DNA of 14,717 bases, taken from assembly GCA_934130025.1 (NCBI GenBank), contig CAKOXG010000027.1:1-14717 (forward strand), read 5' to 3'. Each line of letters opens with the position of its first letter. The stretch's first letter is position 1. Source of the stretch: an uncultured Clostridia bacterium (GTDB lineage: Bacteria; Bacillota; Clostridia; TANB77; CAG-508). The notes below the pieces were generated by a model that was given only the letters and a program-made list of their open reading frames with translations, was not told the DNA's origin and ran no database searches. The position numbers and the translations under genes were made by a program. Below, piece by piece: positions 5,429 through 12,654 of the stretch.

Positions 5429-6502
5429 TTGGCTACAACTAATAATGAAATTATCGAAGTTTTAAAAACTATTGCTCCGGGTACTCCAATAAGAGAAGGC
5501 TTGGAAAACATATTAAAGGCTAAAACAGGTGGGCTAATTGTAATTGGAGACGGAAAAGAAGTTATGGATATTGCAGATGGAGGCTTTAAAATAGATGTAG
5601 ACTATACCCCAGCAAGATTATATGAACTTGCAAAAATGGATGGGGCAATAATTATAAGTTCAGATTTAAAGAGAATTTTGTTTGCAAATACTCAGCTTAT
5701 ACCAGATTCAAGCATACAAACAGTTGAAACAGGAACGCGCCATAGAACGGCAGAGCGTACAGCAAAGCAAACTGGAGATTTAGTAATAAGTATTTCACAA
5801 AGAAGAAACATAATTACCATATTTAAGGGATATGATAGGTATGTGTTAGAGGATACTGCAAAAGTTATTACGAAAGCAAACCAGGCATTGCAAACTGTAG
5901 AAAAATATATGAAAGTATTCGATAACAAGTTGAATTTACTTAATGAATATGAATTTAATGATATTGTTACATTGGAGAATGTAATTGTAGCAATTCAAAG
6001 AGCAGAAATGGTTATGAATGTGGCAGATGAAGTTCAAAAAGCAATTTATGAACTTGGAGAAGATGGAAGGCTTTTGGATATGCAGCTTGAAGAATCCGTT
6101 GGTGACCTTGAAACAGAAGAGCTTTTAATGGTAAAAGATTATGCTGTTTTAAATAAAAAGAAGACTGCAGAAGATGTTCTGGAAAAGATAAAAAAATTAT
6201 CAAGAGAGGATTTAATGAAATCACAAGTTGTTGCTAAAATACTTGGCTACCAGGATTTTGACAATTATGATGAAGTGGGAGTTTATACAAAAGGCTATAG
6301 AGTTTTAAATAAAATTCCAAGAATGCCAAGTAGCATAGTAGAAAATTTAGTAAAATCATTTAAATCATTCCAGCATATCCTTGCAGCAGATATTCCAAGG
6401 CTAGATGAAGTAGATGGAATTGGCGAAGTGCGTGCAAGAACAATAAAACAATCATTAAGAAGAATGCAAGAACAATTTGTGTTTGATAATGAAATAATAT
6501 AA
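5429..6502 (+). CDS. disA: DNA integrity scanning diadenylate cyclase DisA
   Basis: DisA joins two ATP to make c-di-AMP while moving on DNA and pauses at branched intermediates, reporting chromosome damage, notably before sporulation. The 357-residue protein is full length. The cyclase domain carries DGA at 71-73 and GTRHRTAERTAKQTG at 102-116. A long helical linker follows, and the C-terminal helix-hairpin-helix domain has VDGIGEVRART near 328-338. Translation starts at TTG with AAGGAGG eight bases upstream. It sits between radA and the cyclophilin gene, whose ribosome site begins six bases after the disA stop, so the genes are probably co-transcribed. Confidence 0.97.
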   Translation: MATTNNEIIEVLKTIAPGTPIREGLENILKAKTGGLIVIGDGKEVMDIADGGFKIDVDYTPARLYELAKMDGAIIISSDLKRILFANTQLIPDSSIQTVETGTRHRTAERTAKQTGDLVISISQRRNIITIFKGYDRYVLEDTAKVITKANQALQTVEKYMKVFDNKLNLLNEYEFNDIVTLENVIVAIQRAEMVMNVADEVQKAIYELGEDGRLLDMQLEESVGDLETEELLMVKDYAVLNKKKTAEDVLEKIKKLSREDLMKSQVVAKILGYQDFDNYDEVGVYTKGYRVLNKIPRMPSSIVENLVKSFKSFQHILAADIPRLDEVDGIGEVRARTIKQSLRRMQEQFVFDNEII

Positions 6503-6520
6503 TAAATGGAGAGAATAAAA

Positions 6521-7300
6521 ATGAAAAAATTTAAAAAAATAATACTTATAATACTTATAATAGCAACAATAGTTGGGATTGCTTTTTTAGGGTATGGAAT
6601 ATTTGAAAAGGTAACAAGAAAGGTGCAAAACCCTGTTGCTACAATTGAAGTTGAAGATTTTGGAACTATAAGGGTTGAACTTTATCCTGATATAGCTCCA
6701 AATACTGTAGCTAACTTTATTAAGCTTGCAAATAATGGATTCTATGATGGCTTAACATTCCATAGAACAATACCAACATTCATGATTCAAGGTGGGGATA
6801 AAAATGGAGATGGAACAGGAACACCTACACTAAGTAATATAAAAGAAGGTGGGTCTACATCACAAACATATGCCATAAAGGGTGAATTTATTGCAAATGG
6901 ATATAATAAAAACACATTAAAAATGAAAAAAGGTGTAATTGCTATGGCAAGATCAGATTATAGTAGCCTAAGCACAGCACTTACAACTAAAGGGTATAAC
7001 TCAGCAGGTTCTCAATTTTTTATAATGAATGCTGATAATGACAATATAAATGGTTTATACGCAGGGTTTGGTGAAGTTATTGAAGGATTGGACATAGTTG
7101 ACAAAATAGCAAATGTAGAGGTTGTAACAAGAGATGAGAGTGCTTCAGAAGGAGTAGACAAACCTGTAAATCCACCAGTAATAAAAAGCATTAGAGTAGA
7201 AACATATGGTGTGGATTATGGAACACCGGAAACAGTGGAACCTTTTAATTATTATAACTGGTTAATGAGTCAATATTCATCAAGTAGTTCAAAAAATTAA
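6521..7300 (+). CDS. Membrane-anchored cyclophilin-type peptidyl-prolyl isomerase
   Basis: This protein catalyses cis-trans isomerisation of X-Pro bonds, probably outside the membrane. The 259 residues begin with a basic KKFKK and one hydrophobic segment (about 7-26) without a lipobox cysteine, so it looks anchored by that helix. The cyclophilin domain follows with FHRTIPTFMIQGGD at 80-93 (catalytic Arg82, Phe87, Gln90), SAGSQFFI at 161-168 and GFGEVIEG near 182-189. A short Ser-rich tail ends it. I chose the ATG at 6521 because GGAGAG sits seven bases upstream; the ATG at 6506 has no site. A strong terminator follows, closing the radA-disA-cyclophilin unit. Confidence 0.93.
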   Translation: MKKFKKIILIILIIATIVGIAFLGYGIFEKVTRKVQNPVATIEVEDFGTIRVELYPDIAPNTVANFIKLANNGFYDGLTFHRTIPTFMIQGGDKNGDGTGTPTLSNIKEGGSTSQTYAIKGEFIANGYNKNTLKMKKGVIAMARSDYSSLSTALTTKGYNSAGSQFFIMNADNDNINGLYAGFGEVIEGLDIVDKIANVEVVTRDESASEGVDKPVNPPVIKSIRVETYGVDYGTPETVEPFNYYNWLMSQYSSSSSKN

Positions 7301-7361
7301 AAATTGAAAAATTTTGGAATGAAATGAATGAAGTTGTAAAAAATAAAAAAATGGTTAAGAT

Positions 7362-7402
7362 AATAACAAGTAAATTTTTAAAATTTATTTGTTATTTTTT
7401 TG
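7362..7402 (+). terminator. Terminator after the cyclophilin gene
   Basis: A 15-bp stem (7362-7376 with 7382-7396, one G-U pair) is followed by a T run to 7401. It separates the cyclophilin gene from spoIVB. Confidence 0.88.
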
Positions 7403-7459
7403 TAGATAAAATTGATTAAAACTAATAATAGTTTAATTGGAAGAGAGGCTTTGATTTTT

Positions 7460-8713
7460 ATGAAGACTTTTAATATAAAAAAGATACTTACAAGATTTTT
7501 AATTGTATTTTCTTTGTTAGTTTTGTATGTGTATTTGTGCTCTATTATTTATACACCTAGCAAAATTATATTGCTAGAAGGAGAAAAATTAAACTTAAAG
7601 GTGGCAAAAGGAATTACTGTTACAACAAATGGGAATATAGAAGGAAAAAAGAAAGATACGCAAGTTGCAAGCAATATAAATCAAAAAAATTTTCCATTAG
7701 TGGGAGCAAGCAAGGTACAGTTAAGTTTATTTGGAAATATAAAATTGAAAAATATAGATGTTGATGTAATTCCCCAAACAAGAGTTGTGCCAATAGGGAG
7801 TGCAATTGGGATGAAGCTGTACACAAAAGGTGTATTAGTTGTTGGAATGTCACAAATTGATGATGAAAACAATGAAAAAGTTAAGCCATATGAGGAGTCT
7901 GGAATAAAACAAGGCGATATGATATTGAGCATAAATAATAAAGAAGTAACATCGACTAATGAGCTGATAGAAGCAGTCAATAGTGGAAATGGGGAAGAAG
8001 TGAATATAAAATATGAAAGAGATAATCAAACAAGAGAAACTAGCATAAAGCCAGCCAAGTCAAATGAGGATTATAAACTTGGACTATGGGTGAGAGATGT
8101 TGCAGCAGGAGTTGGCACATTAACATTTTATGAGCCAAGCACAAACACTTTTATGGCACTTGGGCATGGAATATCAGATATTGATACTGAACAAATTGTA
8201 GAAATATCTGCTGGAGAGCTAATAACTGCAAAAATATTATCTATAAGTAAAGGAGAAAAAGGAAAACCAGGAGAAATACACGGAACTATAACAAATGGAA
8301 AGGAAATAGGAAAAATTTATAAAAATACAAATTTTGGTGTATATGGAACTGTTACAAATAAGAGTTATTTATCTGCAGATTTAAAAAATGAGCTTGAAGT
8401 TGCTTCAAGAGATGAAATAAAAACTGGAGAAGCAGAAATAATATGCCAATTAGATAATGGAAAACAAGAAAATTATAAGATTGAAATTGAAAAAATATAT
8501 AAAAATAATAATTTTGATAATAAAAGTATGTTGATAAAGATAACAGACAAAAGATTAATAGAAAAAACAGGTGGAATAATTCAGGGAATGAGTGGAGCTC
8601 CTGTAATTCAAAATGGAAAATTTATAGGGGCTGTAACAAATGTTCTTGTAAATGACCCTACTAGAGGGTATTGTGTATTTGCAGATATAATGATAAAAGA
8701 GCTTCATAGCTAA
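7460..8713 (+). CDS. spoIVB: SpoIVB serine peptidase (family S55)
   Basis: SpoIVB is secreted from the forespore into the space between the two membranes, where it cleaves SpoIVFA (in Bacillus) and triggers processing of pro-sigma-K. The 417-residue protein has an N-terminal membrane segment (about 9-31), a PDZ domain with GVLVVGM and SGIKQGDMILSIN (about 124-200), and a C-terminal S55 peptidase domain. His236 in ALGHGISD, Asp362 in KITD and Ser378 in GMSGAP form the expected triad, at nearly the Bacillus positions. I chose the ATG at 7460, 11 bases after AGAGAGG; a TTG at 7412 would add 16 residues with a poor site. Its presence supports an endospore-forming host. Confidence 0.95.
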   Translation: MKTFNIKKILTRFLIVFSLLVLYVYLCSIIYTPSKIILLEGEKLNLKVAKGITVTTNGNIEGKKKDTQVASNINQKNFPLVGASKVQLSLFGNIKLKNIDVDVIPQTRVVPIGSAIGMKLYTKGVLVVGMSQIDDENNEKVKPYEESGIKQGDMILSINNKEVTSTNELIEAVNSGNGEEVNIKYERDNQTRETSIKPAKSNEDYKLGLWVRDVAAGVGTLTFYEPSTNTFMALGHGISDIDTEQIVEISAGELITAKILSISKGEKGKPGEIHGTITNGKEIGKIYKNTNFGVYGTVTNKSYLSADLKNELEVASRDEIKTGEAEIICQLDNGKQENYKIEIEKIYKNNNFDNKSMLIKITDKRLIEKTGGIIQGMSGAPVIQNGKFIGAVTNVLVNDPTRGYCVFADIMIKELHS

Positions 8714-8737
8714 TTTTTAAAATAAAAATAAAATCTA

Positions 8738-8766
8738 TTTACTTTAATTTATTTGAATGATATAAT
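8738..8766 (+). promoter_or_regulatory. Promoter of the unknown gene at 8807
   Basis: TTTACT (8738-8743), 17 bases, and a perfect TATAAT (8761-8766) predict a start at about 8773. Confidence 0.55.
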
Positions 8767-8806
8767 TCACTTAAATTTAAAATGGTTAAAGTAAACGAGG
8801 GATAAA

Positions 8807-9424
8807 ATGAACGAAAAATATTATTATTTTGCAAGGCTAAATGAACTAAAAAACATAGCTGAAAATGGCATTACTGCTGGAGAAAATTATATTTATCGCG
8901 GAGAAGAGGGAATACTAGAGTATAAAAATAATATTGTTAATGATGGTAGTAGTGTATTTAAGAAAAATGATGAATGTATAGCAGAAGTTATGTGTCTTTC
9001 TGTCTATCCCGAAAATATAGAAAAAGACATGGAAAATCCTGTAGTTAAAATTTCAGAGAAAATAAAACCAGAGGAAATAAGAGTTGTAACGGTTAAAAAT
9101 CTTGTAAGTGACAAAGTTTCGAACTATTGGATTGACCTAGCAAATAAAATAGAACTTGAAAAACAGAGAAAGGTTACGCCTTTGCTTGTGGAAGAAACAG
9201 ATATTGCAGATTATATTAAAGAACACAATCCTTTAGAAATCATCTCTTTTTATCAGGGACTTGCACTAGAAAAAAGAAAGTCTGATAATTTTTTTAGTAG
9301 AATGATAAATAGAGTCAGAAAAATCTTTTTTGATAGGAAACAAGTAGAAAGCAAAAAAATGAGAAAAGAAAGATTAATAAACATGGCAAAAAATGTGCTA
9401 GAGAACAAGGAGAGTGGTGTATAA
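8807..9424 (+). CDS. Protein of unknown function, 205 residues
   Basis: I do not recognise this protein. It starts at an ATG preceded by GAGGG and its own promoter. The N-terminus, YYFARLNELKNIAENGITAG, has the look of the 'short strand, helix, Ile-x-x-x-Gly-Ile' opening seen in some ADP-ribosyltransferase-like folds, but no catalytic motif can be pointed to, so this is only a resemblance. The centre is mixed charged sequence, and the C-terminal 60 residues are strongly basic and predicted helical (FSRMINRVRKIFFDRKQ, then KKMRKERLINMAKN). No signal peptide or membrane segment is evident, so it is probably cytoplasmic. It has its own transcription unit between spoIVB and a DUF308 gene. Confidence 0.75.
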   Translation: MNEKYYYFARLNELKNIAENGITAGENYIYRGEEGILEYKNNIVNDGSSVFKKNDECIAEVMCLSVYPENIEKDMENPVVKISEKIKPEEIRVVTVKNLVSDKVSNYWIDLANKIELEKQRKVTPLLVEETDIADYIKEHNPLEIISFYQGLALEKRKSDNFFSRMINRVRKIFFDRKQVESKKMRKERLINMAKNVLENKESGV

Positions 9425-9515
9425 AAGGTAGTATATGAAAATGGATTAGGTTAGAGTTAAGGTAATCTATGAAAAAATGAATTAATAAAATATGGATTAT
9501 GGAAGGAGAATTAAT

Positions 9516-10055
9516 ATGAAAGATTTCTTCAAAAGAGCAGGTATTATATCTATAATTACATCAATAATTTTTGCAATATTGGGATTTATAATGATAAAAA
9601 ATCCAGAGGGAACAATAAATGTAATTTCTAAGGTAATAGGGCTTACCATACTTTTAATTGGTATTGAGAAAATTATAAGTTACTTATTATTTAATGGAAA
9701 TGGTGATTTATTTAATTATGATCTTATATATGGAATAATTGCAATTATAATAGGAGTACTTATAATGGTGTATTCTAGTGTATTTGCAAATATTGTAGGG
9801 ATTGTAATTGGAATATGGATTGCATATGAAGCAGCAATAAAAATGCTTTTATCATTAAAATTAAAAAATGCAGGGGTAAGTTCTTGGCTTGTAATGCTAG
9901 CACTATCAGCTATTACCCTTCTTGCAGGAGTATTTATAGTATTCAATCAATCATCAATAATAGTTGCAACAGGAATTGTAATGATTATTTATGCAGTAAT
10001 AGACATAATGGATGAAATAATATTTATTCATAATGTTGATAAATTAGATAATTAA
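9516..10055 (+). CDS. DUF308/HdeD-type membrane protein
   Basis: A 179-residue integral membrane protein with about six hydrophobic segments in paired repeats: 'GFIMIKNPEGTINVISKVIG' style turns followed by long Ile/Leu/Val helices. That pattern is typical of the DUF308 family, to which E. coli HdeD (acid resistance) belongs. Members are common in Firmicutes and mostly uncharacterised, so no function is assigned. The start is the ATG at 9516 with GGAAGGAG about eight bases upstream; an ATG at 9492 would add eight residues that overlap this site. A strong terminator follows 10 bases after the stop. Confidence 0.82.
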   Translation: MKDFFKRAGIISIITSIIFAILGFIMIKNPEGTINVISKVIGLTILLIGIEKIISYLLFNGNGDLFNYDLIYGIIAIIIGVLIMVYSSVFANIVGIVIGIWIAYEAAIKMLLSLKLKNAGVSSWLVMLALSAITLLAGVFIVFNQSSIIVATGIVMIIYAVIDIMDEIIFIHNVDKLDN

Positions 10056-10065
10056 ATAAAAATTG

Positions 10066-10098
10066 GCTCTTAGAGAAAAATCTGAGAGCTGTTTTTTT
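10066..10098 (+). terminator. Terminator after the DUF308 gene
   Basis: A 9-bp stem (10066-10074 with 10081-10089, one G-U pair), GAAAAA loop and a run of seven T at 10092-10098. Confidence 0.92.
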
Positions 10099-10167
10099 GT
10101 TAAATTAAGAATAAAAAAGTAAGACAAGAATATACTTGTATAAATTTTATATAAGGAGAGTATTGCC

Positions 10168-11085
10168 TTGATAGTTAATACGAATGTTAAATATAATTCA
10201 ATAATTTTAAAATCAGATATTAATATGCTTATGCTGCATTATCCTTTTTTGAAAGTGATGACAATAGGATATAGCGTACTTGAAAAACCAATTCAGTGTT
10301 TAAAAATAGGAAATGGGGAAAATAAAGTTTTTTATATAGCTTCTACACATGCAAATGAATGGATTTGCTCAAACATATTAATGAAGTTTATGGAAGATCT
10401 GTGTATAGCATATAATAGAAATTCTAATATATATGGATACAATATAAGAAGACTCCTAGGTAGGACAACATTGTATGTTTGCCCTATGCTAAATCCAGAT
10501 GGTGTAGATTTGCTAAATGGAGAAATTAATACAAATTCAAAAGAGTACAGATTTGCAAAATATGTCTCTAATAAATATCCAAATATAAAGTTTCCAAATG
10601 GATGGAAGGCAAATATAAATGGAGTGGATTTAAACTTACAATTTCCGGCAGGCTGGAGTATGGCTAAGAAAATAAAATTTTCACAGGGGGTTACATCGCC
10701 TGCACCAAGAGATTTTGTGGGCGAAGGACCACTTACAGAGCCAGAAGCAAGAGCAATATACGATTTTACAAAAGCAAATAATTTTTCTCTTGCTATAACA
10801 TACCACACACAAGGAAGAGAAATATATTGGCAATATAAAGATTATGCTATAAGTAATGCAAAAGAAATTGGAAGAAAATTTGCTAATGCAAGTGGGTATA
10901 CACTTGCAGATGTTCCATATGAATCGAGCTTTGCGGGATATAAAGATTGGTTTATACAAGAGTTTAAGAATCCAGCATATACAATAGAAGCGGGATATGG
11001 AGAAAGCCCATTGCCCCTTAGTCAATTTAATAGTATCTATAAAGAGAACATAGGAATTTTAATATTAGGACTGTATTTGCAATAA
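10168..11085 (+). CDS. M14 zinc carboxypeptidase, gamma-D-glutamyl-diamino-acid endopeptidase-like
   Basis: M14 peptidases of this group cut the gamma-D-Glu to diaminopimelate bond in peptidoglycan peptides. The 305-residue protein has zinc ligands His61 and Glu64 in STHANEW and His213 in TYHTQGREIYW, NPDGVD at 109-114, and the catalytic Glu274 in YTIEAGYGE. The usual DLNRNFP motif reads DLNLQFPAGW at 154-163, close to the 'DLNxQFPA' form I recall from Bacillus endopeptidase I/YqgT rather than classic carboxypeptidases. There is no N-terminal LysM or signal sequence, so it may be cytosolic and act on imported or recycled muropeptides, or in spore wall work. It starts at TTG with AAGGAG nine bases upstream. 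Confidence 0.9.
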   Translation: MIVNTNVKYNSIILKSDINMLMLHYPFLKVMTIGYSVLEKPIQCLKIGNGENKVFYIASTHANEWICSNILMKFMEDLCIAYNRNSNIYGYNIRRLLGRTTLYVCPMLNPDGVDLLNGEINTNSKEYRFAKYVSNKYPNIKFPNGWKANINGVDLNLQFPAGWSMAKKIKFSQGVTSPAPRDFVGEGPLTEPEARAIYDFTKANNFSLAITYHTQGREIYWQYKDYAISNAKEIGRKFANASGYTLADVPYESSFAGYKDWFIQEFKNPAYTIEAGYGESPLPLSQFNSIYKENIGILILGLYLQ

Positions 11086-11141
11086 AAGAGTATTTTTTTA
11101 GAAATTGAGACTTAAGTGTTATAAAAAATATTAAAAAAATA

Positions 11142-11170
11142 TTGATAAAATTTTTCGTACGTGGTATGCT
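11142..11170 (+). promoter_or_regulatory. Promoter of the DUF5684-like gene
   Basis: TTGATA (11142-11147), 17 bases, then TATGCT (11165-11170) with an extended TGG in front. The predicted start is near 11177. Confidence 0.5.
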
Positions 11171-11237
11171 TATAAAGATAAATTTAGAATTATCAATTTT
11201 ATAAGGAGAAAAGATATTAAATTATCGAAATAAAAAA

Positions 11238-12152
11238 ATGCAGATAAATATGGAAAAAGATAAAAAGAAAAATATATTAAAATTTATGGTAATAGGGTTA
11301 ATGTTAATTATGGCATTGTTAATTCCTGAGGAGGTATTTGCTGTAAATAATACAAAAAATCAAAATATAGTAAATGAATTAGTGGATGTAGAAGATTCTG
11401 GTGAAGTGGAAGAGGCAATAAAAGGATTCATACTAACTGTGGGTTCAGAGGGAATGAATAAAGATAGATTAATAGAAGCGATAAGTATATATAATCAAAT
11501 TACACCTAAATATTCAAATAAAGATATTGTTAAGGTAATAGAAGACAATTCAAAATATTTCATAGAAAGTGGAATAAATGAGGATGATTTAAGCAGTGTT
11601 ACAACCGTGCTAAAAAATGTGAATACAAACCAATTAAAGAAGATATTATCTAAAATTGATATAGAAAAGGTTGCAAAAGAGGCTCAAAATGGTGGAAGCA
11701 CAGCAGATGTATTAAAAAGCATTACATCAGAATTTTCAACATCTGAAAAAGTAGATTTAGTATTAGGAACTATTTTTTCAACTAAAATTGTGAAAAATAT
11801 ATCAATATTTTTAATGATATTATTTATATACAGAACTTTACTTAGATGCGTTATATATAAAAAGGCAAATAAAAAAGCTTGGGCTGCTTTTGTGCCAATT
11901 TATAGGAACATAACAATGCTCAAAATTTGCAAAATGAGCCCATGGTGGTTATTATTACTTTTGGTACCAATAATTGGATGGATAATTTTATGGATTGTAT
12001 CTGTTGCAAGTAAATTTATGCTTTCAGAAGCATTTGGAAAAGGTACATTCTTTGCATTGGGATTATGGCTTCTTGGCCCAATATTTGAAACAATATTGGT
12101 ATTTAACAAAAATATAAAATATATTGGCTTTGAGGAAGAAATGGAAAATTAG
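11238..12152 (+). CDS. Secreted/membrane protein with C-terminal DUF5684-like domain
   Basis: A 304-residue protein in three parts. First is a cleavable-looking signal sequence (ILKFMVIGLMLIMALLIP, then VFA at about 33-35). A helical, charged extracytoplasmic region of roughly 150 residues without recognised motifs follows. The last third has about three to four membrane segments with 'KKAWAAFVPIYRNITMLKIC', PWWLLLLLVPIIGW and SEAFGKGTFFALGLWLLGP, the pattern of the DUF5684 domain. Function is unknown. The start is uncertain: ATGs at 11238 and 11250 have no ribosome site, while a good AAGGAG at 11203-11208 is 29 bases before the first ATG with no ATG, GTG or TTG at normal distance. Confidence 0.8.
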   Translation: MQINMEKDKKKNILKFMVIGLMLIMALLIPEEVFAVNNTKNQNIVNELVDVEDSGEVEEAIKGFILTVGSEGMNKDRLIEAISIYNQITPKYSNKDIVKVIEDNSKYFIESGINEDDLSSVTTVLKNVNTNQLKKILSKIDIEKVAKEAQNGGSTADVLKSITSEFSTSEKVDLVLGTIFSTKIVKNISIFLMILFIYRTLLRCVIYKKANKKAWAAFVPIYRNITMLKICKMSPWWLLLLLVPIIGWIILWIVSVASKFMLSEAFGKGTFFALGLWLLGPIFETILVFNKNIKYIGFEEEMEN

Positions 12153-12171
12153 AAATATTTACCAAAAAAAC

Positions 12172-12200
12172 TTGAAGTTTGAAAAAAAGTGTGATATATT
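12172..12200 (+). promoter_or_regulatory. Promoter of the zinc-ribbon gene
   Basis: TTGAAG (12172-12177), 17 bases, TATATT (12195-12200). The predicted start near 12207 gives an unusually long leader of about 110 bases. Confidence 0.6.
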
Positions 12201-12202
12201 AA

Positions 12203-12226
12203 GCTTGGTTTAGAAATAAGCCAAGC
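12203..12226 (+). other. Dyad at the predicted start site: operator or weak terminator
   Basis: GCTTGGTTT (12203-12211) pairs with AAGCCAAGC (12218-12226) around six bases. It lies 50 bases after the DUF5684-like gene without a clean T run, and directly over the predicted start of the zinc-ribbon transcript. It may be a terminator for the former or an operator for the latter. Confidence 0.45.
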
Positions 12227-12251
12227 AATTTAATTATTTAGTAGATATTTT

Positions 12252-12309
12252 CTTCCTTCTTAAAGGTTAAGGTGTCAAAAAATATTAAATCGAAATCTTA
12301 AGAAGGAGG
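12252..12309 (+). promoter_or_regulatory. Leader stem that buries the ribosome site, with a competing hairpin
   Basis: Bases 12252-12263 pair with 12298-12309 (12 bp, one G-U) across a 34-base loop, taking in AGGAGG of the ribosome site. The 5' arm can instead form a local hairpin, 12258-12263 with 12267-12272, which would free the ribosome site. Two exclusive folds over a ribosome site resemble an RNA thermometer or riboswitch-like control. No known class is recognised. Confidence 0.5.
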
Positions 12310-12317
12310 TAAAGAAA

Positions 12318-12485
12318 ATGGCAGACAAAACTTTAGTATGTAGTGATTGTGGAAATGAATTTGTATTTACAGAGGGTGAACAAGCTTTTTATGCAGAGAA
12401 AGGTTTCACAAACGAACCAAAAAGATGCCCAGAATGCAGAAAGGCAAGAAAGCAACAAAGAAGAAATTCTCAAGAAAATGACTAA
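12318..12485 (+). CDS. Small zinc-ribbon protein
   Basis: A 55-residue protein with two CxxC pairs, CSDCG (Cys8, Cys11) and CPEC (Cys38, Cys41), flanking a conserved-looking EGEQAFYAEKGF, then a basic tail (RKARKQQRR). This matches the probable zinc-ribbon family (zf-trcl type) found widely in Firmicutes, whose role is not established; a nucleic-acid or ribosome contact is plausible from the basic tail. AAGGAGGT precedes the ATG by seven bases but can be masked by a leader stem. It has its own promoter and a strong terminator, so it is monocistronic. Confidence 0.9.
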   Translation: MADKTLVCSDCGNEFVFTEGEQAFYAEKGFTNEPKRCPECRKARKQQRRNSQEND

Positions 12486-12512
12486 TTTTTAAAATTTAAT
12501 GAAAAAATAAAT

Positions 12513-12546
12513 AAAAAGGATACTTTTGTTTAAAAGTATCCTTTTT
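12513..12546. terminator. Terminator after the zinc-ribbon gene
   Basis: A perfect 15-bp stem pairs 12513-12527 with 12532-12546 around GTTT, with A and T runs in the outer arms. Confidence 0.93.
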
Positions 12547-12572
12547 GAGGCATAATAAAAATAACGAAATTT

Positions 12573-12627
12573 AGTGTTTTAGAGGTAAAACACTTGAAAT
12601 GCGTAATATTACGTGATATAATATCAC
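12573..12627 (+). promoter_or_regulatory. pyk promoter with three perfect dyads
   Basis: TTGAAA (12594-12599), 17 bases, TATAAT (12617-12622) predict a start near 12629. Three symmetric elements overlap it: AGTGTTTTA/TAAAACACT (12573-12581 and 12586-12594) touching the -35, the palindrome CGTAATATTACG (12602-12613) in the spacer, and GTGATAT-A-ATATCAC (12613-12627) over the -10. These look like operators. Confidence 0.8.
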
Positions 12628-12654
12628 ATGTTAAAAAGGAAAGAGGTAATAATA

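Noticed and set aside
12613..12627. Rex or Crp/Fnr operator at the pyk -10
   Set aside because: The GTGA and TCAC half-sites are separated by seven bases rather than six, and flanking bases do not match either consensus.
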